Made by a program: the position numbers and the translations under genes. 64,000 nt of DNA from Sphaerolaimus hirsutus (Eukaryota > Nematoda > Chromadorea > Monhysterida > Sphaerolaimidae). The DNA lies in assembly GCA_964036195.1 (NCBI GenBank), contig OZ038451.1, positions 15,628,529 through 15,692,528 on the forward strand, in the 5' to 3' direction. Positions 19,701 through 28,848 of the stretch are shown one piece after another (position 1 is the stretch's first letter; every line of letters starts with the position of its first letter). Below the pieces are notes generated by a model. That model was not told where the DNA came from and searched no databases. It saw nothing but the letters and a program-made list of their open reading frames with translations.

Positions 19701-19755
19701 TTCACCTGCCGCGCGCCCCTTGGTGGTGCCAAGAAATATGGTGAGTAAAATATGA
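13756..19755 (+). CDS. pol: Pol polyprotein (protease, RT, RNase H, integrase)
   Basis: The frame opens at 13705, right after a single TGA that ends the envelope-like frame in the same register. The first ATG is 13756. Numbering below counts codons from 13732. The N-terminal ~330 residues are atypical, with two hydrophobic stretches (MAMLMMVVLMAAGA and FLWLWLELAWWIF). Aspartic protease follows, IDTGAS with D350. RT has a first Asp in STFDGLSAYD (906) and YIDD (966-969), and the LPMGASSS motif. RNase H has DLRTDGSKIG (about 1117) and HTDCAAACYLL. Integrase has an HHCC zinc site (from about 1444), D1516, D1577 and E1610 in HPQANKVEQ, with 32 residues between the last two instead of the usual 35, then a GPY/F-like module LVGPWVVRKV. 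All catalytic residues looked for are present. The product copies the RNA and inserts the DNA. Confidence 0.92.
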   Translation: MGASANVLRDQPHSQLPQIQIETEQSPQRTMEAPLAQNLSSRRVRRQAPVISLAPQLLKSIREDPEAFRNPQPEPNMSSRVRPATPIAKPKRQGPKVRSRSNNTRSVTTSMAMLMMVVLMAAGAKANSDDSPAQENQSPTMKFLWLWLELAWWIFKYCFSAKVTPVETTANFFNGETTHKNNLETKVNLQTMPLSYVGIGVLAPKPKINCAQVFQALSELFIVTLKAENAIVKCITRMDRKGDIDKIQRIQCVRGIRNSCRPVTGKRSSIFMESCLKRRRRWRHQLTSSFCKEFHWRMKLFCTTIDTHKLNAILQVQEDNETAITLTAAGTLKGKEVTCVIDTGASISCINRKLVDELGIKCSATTLKISVADGADLHPTGVCNLQMTIDNVPFSVHALVLEGITSDVYIGFKTLKQWGDFQLTFYRDNENKNLNMGEIKFLTGKVIWFNIPRGDAVNHTLTMFTTDRVKLPPLSINSLKIHAANVTPDFMSMVLKDRKLEKNYVCAPIERMMRVYCLKMYPTLIDLKREFDAERKCLVLSGSVPVFNPNRADITVPEEKPVARIKQLGMPMHRALGMVPDKEILLSAPAKPASLGTDPTPIYVSGHITQMGSALPVVITPQYGPEYRKCVMKGSECQERITHWLDGLQAIHPTKTFVEMCVNDKSMLNVFPETAVGGASTSGKELLNAITQQTEQAITCEGPNAIATVTIDRNPESDNSLCLPNMAKPLVPQLTEQERHEIIRRDANFDDTLLSDTQKEEFMKLLCKYSRVFVLELSDRAECSVLKATIKLKDENHPGLFQKAYPTSEFETKILDHWLVRQISLGLAEFGVSRFASPVFLVRKPTANLDELPSIKNWRTVFDLRKINSICKIESGCVTNLKTLLERLLKGVIWSTFDGLSAYDMIALSPESRDIFAISTHRGCLRFKSLPMGASSSTSLFSLGMSILFHNSSSTFSYIDDLACVSDTIEQHIFDVEDALKRFDAFRFRVSLKKSRFAARRIKMLGQYISADGREVDKSKIEAINKLPPPKDKSGVRSFLGLCNWHRSWVHKFAHHTIHLNKLLTTKDNQPFVWTPEAEKEWLLMKEKLMEAPILAPPNYDKKFDLRTDGSKIGISGILSQKADDARDAVIGYFSKVLSKQQQKFASYDFEMLAIVSSLLHWRSIIHFYKVDVHTDCAAACYLLRDKSVNNPRIARWGLVISSFPGVQIKYTPGKTNPADVLSREFCQEDLEQQPETSPDPAEEALDDERMEICGEDCGDNCDLQEHMKQHMKKHWLQAMQTRSKTPGPTPVIRNAVAPAARPDVIVTDPEGMVHKSVIPPTVTDSGQTPDEIAYSQLPSPADYAKQNFADFLQTDDIVDKFKNGQRKDAFCAAMMEFLDTGEVPKDSNLARRVVLSATQYVMDGELLYMVDRKGPNDATMLLYVPNELRKPVMALHHASGYGGHQGAMRSYQRMLLCFTWHNAYKDMVDYVRKCPLCFAHKAQTGQVVPEQRQLPQARHTFDVLYIDITNVMHNSATLEYKALVTALCPFSNYPFAVPLRNMRATTIAQALMKHVFSFTGFPRRCVTDHGSNLLALRESFKFLNIDLANVLVAHPQANKVEQWHRFKTSLGIMINQLARSHSDWPEVLQTLMLALRTSYSASRGMSSYEIVFGFKPHLFFLPSALQRPSLALRTSETPLGYVREMICQSWKTATKNKLEYEESTTKRQDLPKNKLEVGDAVYVRQQIVPKRNQSGKLLPKLVGPWVVRKVLDSGAYVGEIGWPETPAHLIPMKRICKVVSDAEAKKDKSSEVLQSLTHYIPTQPFASMGVAQAVPMQVATNGTFVGLPEWSEWPQATTQALEKHHCVTAYEVRYMQAPWLRTRTGVHQISDVGALTFNEMWHLAGAEIPQDELRACFEPTEIKVPNLISLPLVENVNLCAIKQNITSSSCRLDPRVRKDGQVVAVGEMASSSDTAGKLLLTSWPAEGVGSQMDEGQGEIRPSPAARPLVVPRNMVSKI

Positions 19756-19881
19756 ATGAGTGGATGGTGTGTTTTGTGTTTTTTTGTCTTTTTAAAGGTA
19801 TTATTCTGAGTGAGAATGGATTGAGTGGTGGTGGTAGTGTCCAATACTGTCCCATGTCCAATATTGTCCCATGTTGTGCAG
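19741..19881 (+). other. Candidate 141-bp intron at the end of pol
   Basis: The donor ATG|GTGAGT starts at 19741, 12 bp before the pol stop, and a TTGTGCAG acceptor ends at 19881. Both borders are in phase 0, so removing this stretch would drop the pol stop and continue into a frame with two zinc knuckles. Inferred from sequence only. Confidence 0.45.
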
Positions 19882-20241
19882 CGTCCTCCGCCGGCAACCC
19901 AGCGGGAAGATTGGAGACGGAGGTATGTGGAGCCAGACATTTGTTTCCGTTGCGGTGGAGCTGGTCACAAGGCATTTGCATGTCGCTCCAAAAAGCCGTG
20001 GTGTCCGCGTTGTAAAGTCGATACACACAAAGCAAGCAGCTGTATTTTTGGTTTTAATTTACTGTACAATCGTGAATTTGCGCATGCGCGTGCTAGGAAA
20101 AATGTCCAGCAACTGGCGATGGACATCAAAACTGAAGTGATGGGAGTGGTCATGTCACAATTGGCAACTCCTAGCCAACCCACCCAGGGTCGAGGACGCA
20201 TACGCAAACCGAATGGGCCAAAATGTAACCGCGATGATTAA
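19882..20241 (+). CDS. Second zinc-knuckle segment (spliced 3' exon or small ORF)
   Basis: About 119 codons downstream of pol. It contains two CCHC knuckles in tandem, CFRCGGAGHKAFAC and CPRCKVDTHKASSC, both with C-x2-C-x4-H-x4-C spacing, after an Arg-rich stretch (REDWRRRYVE). Such knuckles bind single-stranded nucleic acid. The frame has no ATG near its start; it is in phase with pol across the candidate intron 19741-19881. It may be a C-terminal extension of Pol or an accessory protein from a spliced mRNA. A nucleocapsid-like domain placed after integrase is not the standard Gypsy arrangement. Confidence 0.6.
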   Translation, partial: RPPPATQREDWRRRYVEPDICFRCGGAGHKAFACRSKKPWCPRCKVDTHKASSCIFGFNLLYNREFAHARARKNVQQLAMDIKTEVMGVVMSQLATPSQPTQGRGRIRKPNGPKCNRDD

Positions 20242-21071
20242 GCATGCATTTGAGTCTGGTAGATGGGACACAGAAAAGTTGGACAATATTGAAACACTGG
20301 TCCGCATGAGAACTTCTGAACTCCGACACACTACAGATTATTTGTTTGTTTCTCCCCTGCCCTCTTTAGAATGTTTTGTAAATAGGGGACAGCAGGTGAA
20401 TGGTAATGGTTGGTGGAATAGCAATATGCAGGTGCATGCACTATTTGGACATTGTAGCTGTTTTTATTCATATGGCCTGAAATGTTGTATATGTTTGATG
20501 TGCCCACAGTGTGGCGCCCTTTGATTGATGTCAACTAATGATGTCATTTCTTTTGTTCTTTTGGTAACTGTCAGCTGTTTTTCAATTTCGCTTCTACTTT
20601 TCTTACAAAAAATTCAAAAATCAACAAAAAAAAAACAATCTCACATTTCTATACTCATTTTTCTTACATCATTTGAAGATTTAAATTTTTATGTGTTTCC
20701 ATTCTTCATAGTGAAGTTTGGAAATTTGTGGGCTCCACTGAGCCAGTGCTGTACAGTCCTGTGTTTTTTTGTATCAGTGCTGCTGATATTTTTTGTGCTT
20801 TACGCATGTTTATTTCTTTTCATTTGTGCATTTGTTTCTTTTTCTTTCTACTTTTGACTAAGGATTTAAGTGATATTTGTACAGTATCAGTTATTTTTTT
20901 TTCTTTTTCGTCATGCTATTTTCACTATAACTGAGTTTCCCTCTAGGTATTCCACAATCAACCATTATCATCCAGCCGTTGTTCCAGTCCAGTCCAGTCC
21001 AGTCCATCTAACAACAATGACAACCTTATCAACACAGTGAAACTGCCAAAATCCTCAAGGATGTCACAACT
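20242..21071 (+). other. T-rich 3' region of giant element
   Basis: Mostly T-rich, with hydrophobic translations that I take as a composition effect. It has a short pentamer tandem array (CCAGT four times, about 20984-21005). No recognised gene. Confidence 0.5.
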
Positions 21072-21347
21072 GTGGAAAAGAGCAGAGAAGCAATTATCAG
21101 AATCACATTATCAGTGGTCCCAGAAGACAGAGATGCACCAATCAGTGCATTGCGAAGTGAGCCTCCAGGACAATGGGAGCAAAGAGTGTTGGCACAAGCC
21201 AGAATGAATCATTTAAAACAACCAGAATTACAACCCACTGCACCAGCTACAGCAATGTCAAGAAGGAATCTTATGATGGAGTCAACAATAACCAGACTGA
21301 GTAAAGAAGAAATGCAACTTGAGGAATCCTATCGGGAGACTCAGTAA
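21072..21347 (+). CDS. Small accessory-like open frame
   Basis: 91 codons beginning at GTG, with no ATG before the middle. Charged, Glu/Arg/Gln-rich, helical in character, ending in a Glu-rich stretch (EEMQLEESYRETQ). It follows AG dinucleotides that could serve as splice acceptors. I do not recognise it. Its balanced composition stands out from the T-rich DNA on both sides, which is the main reason for listing it. Confidence 0.3.
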   Translation: MEKSREAIIRITLSVVPEDRDAPISALRSEPPGQWEQRVLAQARMNHLKQPELQPTAPATAMSRRNLMMESTITRLSKEEMQLEESYRETQ

Positions 21348-21880
21348 TTTTATAATATTTTATAAATTGGGTATTTATTGTAAATTTTTGTTTGTTTCAC
21401 TGTGCATCTAGTCAAGTGTATAGTTTTTATGTCATTTCCATTTGCTTTGCCTGTGGGCAGGCATATGTCCTTTTTAGGGGGAGACCCACTTAATTTTTAC
21501 TTATTATTTTTATTATTTGACAATATTTTATGTCACACTATCTTGCCAACAACCACTACCCTGCACTGCCGAGCTAAGGAAATTTTTGGATTCAAGTTTG
21601 AGTTAGAAAAGCGTGTTGGAGTTCTCTAGGACCTTAAGATCTTGTTATTGTTATTTGTTTGGACCAAATCCACCCCACCAGGATCAATCCACTATTTTCT
21701 AAGAACACTTAGGGTTTTTTTTTACATTGATGTTTGTCTTGCCAAGTGAGTTGTAAATTGCTTGCATTTGTTTATCACAATTTGGTGTTTGGCCTTAATT
21801 TTATTTTATTTTAATTTTGGTTTCTGAGTATTATTATTTTTCTCCACAAGGATGTAGAGAATCAAAAACTGGGGTTGAAC
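21348..21880 (+). other. 3' untranslated region of giant element with purine tracts
   Basis: No gene is seen. AGGGGGAGA at about 21475-21483 and AAAAACTGGGG just before the 3' LTR (about 21865-21875) are purine-rich and could prime plus-strand synthesis. Neither is a long uninterrupted polypurine tract. Confidence 0.4.
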
Positions 21881-22608
21881 TGTAATATTCTTACTTTTGA
21901 TGTAACTATTCTAGTAGCTTTACAAGTTTATTAACACTTTTATCTACAGTAATCTTATCACAAACAGTTTATTCAGGCAACAAACCGTAGGAAATGGATG
22001 TATCTGATTAATCACAGCATGCAGCAGGGCGCTCCCGGCTCTTGTGAATGGGCACACGCGCTGTAAAATGAGTAATGCTATTGAAATGGGAATGTGTGAA
22101 AAGGAGATAACATGATGTGATGCTTTAAGCTAATATTATTCATGTTTGCATGTTTTGTTCAAGTGATTTGTAATGGTTTAATCAGTCCCGAGATGTCTGG
22201 GTTTTGAGTATGTAACTACGCCGCTTGGCAGTATTCTGGACCGGTCGGAAGTGTGAATCGAGAAGCTTAAAGTGACTCAAAAGTAGCTACCATAAACCAG
22301 TGGCCTGTGGAGCTGCACTGGCAGACAGGCGTGGACAGCGTGTCCAGAATACTGCAAGCTTGTGAGACTTATTTTATATTTTTGGTGCACTTATCTGAAA
22401 TAAACTCTACTTGGGTAACGATTGACTGGCGAGAACCCAGAATCCAAAATCGAAGGTGCAAGTGCCCCCTTTCCCTTGAACAACCCCCCGTTGGCTGATT
22501 CGACCAAGTAAAACCAACTACGCACTTGTTCCTGTGTTCTTGGCACTTCCTAGACGGTGGAATTGATCACTCTACTGGATACGCGAAGTGCAGAACCAAA
22601 ACGCTTCA
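21881..22608 (+). repeat. 3' LTR of giant Gypsy element
   Basis: 728 bp, the same length as the 5' LTR with five substitutions noticed. It ends CTTCA and is followed at once by AAGG, the repeat of the four bases before the 5' LTR. Confidence 0.95.
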
Positions 22609-23050
22609 AAGGAACATAAACAAGTATACATATACTTTGAAAAATTTCGGTAATTTTTAACAACTCTAGTATACCGCCCGCGCAGTGCGGTGCGATGTGC
22701 TAATAGTGGGCGGTGCGAAGATGCGCGCGTTCATAATTTTGCAACTGTACAAACTGCCATTAGATATTTTACGTCCATATGGGGGAGGGGCCTCTGCAAA
22801 ATGTTTTGCCGCTGTGTTGCGTAAGCATGACGCGTACTCACTAAAACAGCTTTTACACGCCATTGTGTGACGACAAAAAGGAAGTTCCATAACTCCGGAA
22901 TAGAGTTCTTTATCTGCAAGAAAACCAGTGAAGTATTTATGCTCATTTTTGTGTGTGAGATTTTTTCATCACATTTTTGACACAGTGAGACAATACACAT
23001 GCGACATTGGCCCTACACATAGGGTTCAAACGATATATCGTATCCCCTTC

Positions 23051-23445
23051 CCGGGGTGAGACCTAAAATTCCCAGAAAATGCAATTTTTCCCATATATTT
23101 TTCGATATTTCTTCAAAATTTTGCGCGCAAGTGCGCAATTTCTTCCCCATACATTGTATTTTCAGCGAATCGGTCCCTGTAAACATCCTTGGAAATAAAC
23201 ACGTTTTTACGACGTTCGCTGTAAATATATGTATGCATATTTACATACATATAAAGCGGTTCCTGGCGCTGGTGCCAACGCCAATAGCGCCATGGTGTGG
23301 CGCCTCTGTATGGCGCTAGCGCCAACACGCCTTTCCGTCGCTATATATGGAAAAAATTTAGGGGGGGGGGCTCAGCCCCCCCCGTTCGCCGGCCCCCGTA
23401 AACAAGCAGCCCCCCCCCTGCTCAGAAATCCTGGATACGTCCCTG
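23051..23445 (-). mobile_element. Truncated hAT-like MITE (CAGGGACGTATCC family)
   Basis: It ends in CCTGGATACGTCCCTG, the inverted repeat of the complete copy at 25328-25742. It shares the C- and G-rich block, the GGCGCC-rich region and the 'gagacctaaaa' segment in reverse order. The far terminal repeat was not found. Confidence 0.55.
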
Positions 23446-23592
23446 AAATAGCCTATATATTGAACCCCCCCCCCAAAAAAAAAAAAAAATTAAAAAAAAA
23501 ATTTTTTTTCAGCTATCTATCCCTCCGGATGAGCCATTTACTATCTATCTGAACCCCCGCGGGGGTTCAAATCAACAAGACCCCTGCCTGCC
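23446..23592. mobile_element. Fragment related to the CAGGGGTCTCC element
   Basis: The stretch with 'cagctatctatccctccgga' and the ending GACCCCTG matches the right part of the hAT-like element at 27113-27626. Only one end is present. Confidence 0.4.
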
Positions 23593-25064
23593 AGTAGTAA
23601 GGTTTAAGCAAGATCCCGATCCTGAATCTCAATAATTTTCGGGATTCAGCGTACCTGATTCAGAGTCCCAATCCCGATCCCGATCATTGGAAATTCCAGT
23701 CGCAATCACAATCCGAAAAGTCAATCCCGTTTGAACCCTGGCCAATAAAAATGAAAAAATGAGCTTCTATCTGGCTGCCTGATAAAAAATCATATTAAAA
23801 CTCATATCAGATTTTTAAAATGGCCCAAAAGTGGAGTATTTACAAAGCATAAATTAAGAAATTCTCTCTGAGACTGTAGACTTTGAATTCCAGATTGAGT
23901 TTATAGAATCAATGTATTTGTATTATAGGATACACATAAAAAAATATATATATATTTACATTTGCAGCATGAGAAACATAAATGTTTACAGCACTTCTTT
24001 CTTCTTCTTTAAATACTGTATGAAAAATTGGGTGCAAATATCAGTAATCAGTTATCACTTTAGCTATCATTTGAAATACTGATATAGCAAACCCGAATAT
24101 TTTAGGTTATGTGTGTTAATATTTTAAGAAGTATCATAAATGGAAATTTCATAATCATAATCCTGTGTTTTTGGATTTCTTGGTTTTCTGAGCTCCGCCT
24201 TGTGAGAACTGAGTAGCTTCAATTCAACAATATCTGTTTCTTGACATATTTCAACTGTGTCATCTGTGTCCATCGAAAGGCTTTATTTTATGCCTGTGAG
24301 AGATCAAGTTTTTTGTTGCAAGTATAATTACTAAATTTTTTTGTTGTATCTCTGACCAAATTTATTAGGCTGCAGGTTTCCAAAGCTTCGTTGTGATTGG
24401 TTGGTAGATCTTTTCCACTCTGTATGGTAAAAATTTCAATTACAGATGTTTGAGAAAAGTTTTACAGTACCAAGCATGGTTATATTGCTGCAAGAGGGCT
24501 GCTTTTATACTGACACAGAACGTTTTCTGTGACACTTGGTACTACCTAGATGGATGGCACTGTCAGCATTTTTGGTGGGAGATAATTTGATATGTAGATA
24601 GTGTCATACCTAGGGTGGGAAAATTTTCCGGTAATTTACCGTGTAGCATGAACTTTTAAGTGATACTTCTTAAAAAAGTTTTTTCATTGTCAAATACCAT
24701 CATAAATGATGGTTCTGACTATGCATTTGAAAAAACAGCACCCTTTCGGTAAAACAGGTTGAAAAAGGAGATGCCAACTCTAGCCCACTGATTGCTTTTG
24801 TCATTATGTGCATTTATTTACCTTGTTTTATCACTGTTCTTTCTGTCGGGTCGGGTAGCAGGCAATGCCAACTTGTAATGAATGGATGGGAGCGCCATGT
24901 CACAAATTTTATGATTGCGGCGATGTTTACATTGTCTCGAATTATTTGTTCATTAAGTTGTTTGATGTGGGTTTTTTTAAATGGCTGGCGCCGCCTAATT
25001 TATTCACGACCACCGGCTTGATTTACACAGGCGAACAACCGCTTTGTCGAGGGGAGTTAAGATG

Positions 25065-25893
25065 TGCGGTATTTCCTCGAAATACCCCCAGGGTTTTTTT
25101 CATAGTGGGAATTTTGAGGGGATTATTTCGAGAGGGGGTGGGGTTATTTAGTATTATTTCGCCTGAAGTTTTTTGAAATCCTGGTACTCATTCGTTGTTT
25201 ATAACGTACGCAGACGTATAAGAATGGATAAAAATCACCATGTGTACTGTGTAATAATCAGACTTATATGTATCAGTGTGCAGGTTGTATTGACCGTATT
25301 CTAGCGTAACACAGTCATTGTTTTAACCAGGGACGTATCCAGGATTTTCGAGCGGGGGGGGCTGCTTGTTTACGGAGCCCGGCGAACGGGGGGGGGGGCT
25401 CAGCCCCCCATGAAATTTCGCCTACATAGTGACGGAATGGCGCCATGGCGCTGGCGCCATTCATAGGCGCCACGCCCTGGCGCAATTGGCGCTGGCGCCA
25501 TCGCCAGAAACCGCTGAATATGTATGTAAATACACGTTCATATACAGCGACGGGCACACAATTTCATGGATTTGTGTCACCGGGGATCGATCCACTGATA
25601 ATTTGGTGTTGGAGGGGAGGGACGCGCGCCAGCGCGCGAAATTTTAGCACCTATCATGAAAAATGTATAGGAAAAGTTGCATTTCCCGGGATTTTTTAGG
25701 TCTCAGCCCCCCCCCCCCCCGCCCCCCCTGGATACGTCCTTGGTTTTAACGTGTGTTCTGCAATGCCCGGATAACAAATCGCAGCTTTTGTCATGTACGT
25801 TCTTTTTACACTCAATTTGAGGGGGGTATTTCGAGGGCGGGGGGTTATAAATTCATAGTGGCCAGTTTGAGGGGGTATTTCGAGGAAATACGG
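25065..25893. mobile_element. MITE of the CGGTATTTCCTCGAAATA family, interrupted by a hAT MITE
   Basis: The left end CGGTATTTCCTCGAAATACCCCC and the right end TATTTCGAGGAAATACGG are inverted repeats, shared with copies at 34972-35405 and 47674-48325. The 415-bp element at 25328-25742 has landed inside it. Confidence 0.55.
25328..25742. mobile_element. hAT-like MITE with 8-bp duplication
   Basis: Terminal inverted repeats CAGGGACGTATCCAGG and CCTGGATACGTCCTTG (one mismatch) are flanked by the 8-bp duplication GTTTTAAC (25320-25327, 25743-25750). It has long G and C runs and GGCGCC-rich inner repeats, and no transposase. The CAGGG ends and 8-bp duplication fit the hAT superfamily. Confidence 0.8.
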
Positions 25894-26206
25894 TAGCTGG
25901 CATCTGTAAGGAGTGTGTATTTATGTCACACTGCTTTCGTGTGACACCCTTGAAACTCAAGGTCATTTGCGTGCCAAAGTGTGCCATGTATCTTTTATTT
26001 ATATTCATTTGATTATGAACACTTTTCTAAATTGATAAACTCTGACACTGAAAATGCACGTTTGAATGGCGAAAGTCAAAAAGTGAAAGATAAGCACTGT
26101 AGTACGAATGTAAATACGATGCGTATAATACAGCAGCAAATAATATCATTTTAGAGCACTGAAATACAAAACAATACACAATGAATAATCGCAAAAAATA
26201 GTCCAA

Positions 26207-27865
26207 TCACACCACAGTCGGGTGTGCCGTATTAGCCCTACCAGATGCAATAATATCATCCCTACTTCTACTCCTATTCGTGTTCGGAGTATCGCCACCA
26301 GTGTACACATGAATGTGAGTATTACTGCCACTCTGGTTCAATTTCGCCTGTTTCTTGATGAGATTTTTCTTCTGTTTCTGTTTTCTCCAACAGATGAGCA
26401 CCTTGACAACCAGGGAAATGATGGCCACAGAAACTACGCCGCCACCCCCGAATAAAGCGATCAATCTCGGGATAGAAATAGAATTCGTTAAATCTGGCAG
26501 GAAGCTGTTTTGGTCTCTTCTGGACCGGCCGTTGCCGTTTTCCTCCTCGAAAAGTGTCCGGATGCTGTGATAGTGCTTTGAGCCGTGTAGATAATTATGC
26601 CTCGATTGATCTGCCAATTGAAGAAACTGCGAGAGGGGGTTGATCGTTGTCTTTTGGTGTAGTGCTCATGGAATTTGGGGTTCAAACGGGACTGTTTTCT
26701 TGGTATCGGGTCTAGGTATCTAGTCACCGTTCTTGTCGCGACACCGGTTGATGAACGGTAGCGTTTAATTATGTTAATCTGCCATTGGTGACACCTTGGT
26801 GCCATTTCCTGTAGCTTTAGAAGGTGAATTATGGCTTTGAAAAAAGACTTCACAGTGCAAAATGGCAATCGGCAAAGTTCCGATTGGTATTTTCTTGCAA
26901 CCCCCTTCAACGTTCCCGTCTTGATCCCTGAATTGAACCCTGATGCCAGTCGCGTACCCTGTAAAATGCCATTTTAGGTGTCATGCTAAAAGTACATTTT
27001 TACTGGGCGTTTCAGGTTTTTCATGACGTTTTACACTCTGTGTACGTGACATTTTAGTTTCTGCGCGGCATGTTACAGGGTACGGGACTGGTCTCTGGTC
27101 CGGGTCCACATACAGGGGTCTCCTAGGGGGGGGGGGGCTGGGGGGGGGGCTGCCCCCCCCAAATCCGCCAGCTATCTATCTATCTCGGAGGCCGCTCAGC
27201 TATCTATCTATCCCGAGGCAAATTTTTTGGCTACTACCCCCAAAGACCCCCCCAAATCGCTCAGCTATCTATCTATCTGGAGTGGTTTTTGAGAAATTTT
27301 GCCCCAATTTTCACTCAAAATCGCCAATTTTCGCACCTTTTTATAGTTTTTCACCTTCAAAATTGTGCTCTCCGGCTATATGCATGGTTATATGCCTGTT
27401 CTTAGCCATTTTAAACCTACTTTTGACCACTTTTAACCGATTATCAGCGATTTTTCTCCTTTCGGCCTTCTATGCACTGAAAAAGCCTATATATTTTTCC
27501 CCCGCGAGCCCCCCCAAGCCCCCCCCAGCCGTCCCCCCAGAAAATTTTTTCAGCTATCTATCCCTCCGGAGGAGCGATTTGCTATCTATCCAGCCCTCGC
27601 GAAGGCCAAAATCTTGGAGACCCCTGTCCACATACTCATAAGCTTGTGCCAGTCCCGATCAACCCACCTGTTTCTCCAAATCGGTCATATTAAACTCTTT
27701 GCTCATATGGGCACTCAACGTGGCCTGTTTGACAATAGATTCTGCCATTCCATCCATATCCATTCTATTCAACTCTATAAGTTGCGAGTTGCGTTTAATA
27801 TGCTCATCTACGCCCGCCTGGTAGACCATGGTGCCGCGGCCGGGAAACAGGCCGATTACTGGCAT
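26207..27865 (-). CDS. Two-exon single-pass membrane protein (unknown family)
   Basis: Predicted exons: 27668-27865 (ATG at 27865, ends AAACAG|GTGGGT) and 26207-26626 (acceptor CTCTCGCAG). Both borders are phase 0 and give a continuous 205-codon frame. The first ~120 residues are polar and helical (many Met, Gln, His). One hydrophobic segment follows (FGGGGVVSVAIISLVVKVLICW), then a Lys-rich stop-transfer stretch and a ~60-residue Ser/Thr/Asn-rich tail ending in TVV. Upstream exons may exist. I do not recognise the family. A single anchor with a basic cytoplasmic tail is also what a captured glycoprotein tail would look like, but no further support for that is seen. Confidence 0.45.
26946..27091. 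mobile_element. Small foldback MITE
   Basis: Ends CCAGTCGCGTACCCTGTAA and the reverse complement of its right end (CCAGTCCCGTACCCTGTAA) are nearly identical inverted repeats of about 25 bp. It lies in the intron of the minus-strand gene around it. The CCCTGTAAAATG motif recurs in the repeats at 39793-42118. Confidence 0.5.
27113..27626. mobile_element. hAT-like MITE with CTATCTATC-rich body
   Basis: Inverted ends CAGGGGTCTCC and GGAGACCCCTG are flanked by the 8-bp duplication TCCACATA (27105-27112, 27627-27634). The body has G/C runs and repeated 'cagctatctatc' blocks. It lies within an intron of the gene on the minus strand. Confidence 0.78.
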
Positions 27866-28848
27866 CAGTGAAGTGACTTCGCGCTTTGTGAGGTGGTGAA
27901 GCGTGGTGAAGAGTGTGGGGCGGGGGCGGCAGCTTGCTGTGGGTTTGGGGGTGAGTTGTTGTAGTGCTGCAAGTTTTTGATTGGCTGTTTCAGTTGAAGT
28001 TGCGTTTTGGTTGGCATATTTTTTATTCTTATCGGAATTAATAATTTATTTATCGGAATATCTATTAAATTGAATATTAGAGCAGCATACGATAACTTGT
28101 GTGAAGTTCTGTCTGATGTCACTCGAAAAGGATTGACAGTTAGTCCATATTGCTTTAATTTACTGCCTTAAATCTGTAACAAATGTAAACAAACAAAGAT
28201 AACTAACCGAGTGAAACCATAATCAGCAATGTACTCAACACATGATACCAATATCTTAATATCATATTGATTTCAATTGCATCTTCATTGAGATCTGTGA
28301 CATTGAACACAGCAAGTTGGGTAGGTGGCAGCCTCTCAGGTCATTGCTAAAAATTGGTGAGTAATGGATTTTCAGTCGTGCATAAAGCCTGTGAACAAAG
28401 CAAACATTAGGTTTGTTACAATGTCAGGCACTTTATATTTACCTGCTTCATTTGAAATCAAAAGCAAATTTCAAATGAGAAAATTGCACACAGAGTACAT
28501 TGGCTTTGGAGTATGAGTCACCCATAGAAACTATTGCTTGGCCAACTGAATGCTGATTGGTTCAGCGAATGGGAATGGTAAATGGGCCTAAAAGGTTGCG
28601 TGTGTATGGTATTTCATGATGTCATTGCGACTACATGATCGATTACATCCATCAAGTTCAAGGATACTAGCGCATCCAGTTCATTGTTTTCCATACTGAG
28701 CACCAAAAAAACTATCATATCATACAAAAAGATCAAAATAATATTATAATTTATGTAGTACAGATAATATAGTAACAGCGAGGAAATCTGGTAAGATCTG
28801 GAAAGCCAGGCATATTATAAAATTGCTCTTTAAGAATGATTAACATTG
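27866..28848. other. Intergenic, nothing recognised
   Basis: AT-rich DNA between two minus-strand gene models. No exon or mobile element with clear ends was seen. Confidence 0.4.

Larger units (their letters stand above)
1036..22608 (+). mobile_element. Giant Gypsy-type LTR retrotransposon (21.6 kb) with envelope-like gene
   Basis: Two direct 728-bp LTRs (1036-1763 and 21881-22608), each starting TG and ending CA, bound the element. They are flanked by the 4-bp duplication AAGG (1032-1035 and 22609-22612). I noticed five mismatches between the LTRs, so the insertion looks recent. The order of pol domains (protease, RT, RNase H, integrase with a GPY/F-like tail) is that of the Gypsy/Metaviridae superfamily. 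Gene order is gag, nucleocapsid plus long unknown frames, envelope-like protein, pol, zinc-knuckle exon. At 21,573 bp it is several times longer than a typical 5-8 kb Gypsy element. The gene order is also unusual, because env normally follows pol. Coding is spread over several frames, so either frameshifting and splicing are used or the copy is partly decayed. Confidence 0.93.
22613..25064. other. Host DNA, MITE fragments, no recognised gene
   Basis: No exon is recognised. It carries a hAT-like fragment (about 23051-23445) and, next to it, a fragment related to the 27113-27626 element. The rest is AT-rich single-copy-looking sequence with weak open frames only. Confidence 0.45.

Noticed and set aside
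20525..20934. Hydrophobic open frames after pol in the giant element
   Set aside because: The DNA is very T-rich, so Phe/Leu/Ser-rich translations are expected. No start context, domain or splice support.
23460..23515. Long A, T and C homopolymers as a sign of processed pseudogenes
   Set aside because: These runs belong to MITE bodies that recur at 27113-27626; no coding sequence lies before them.
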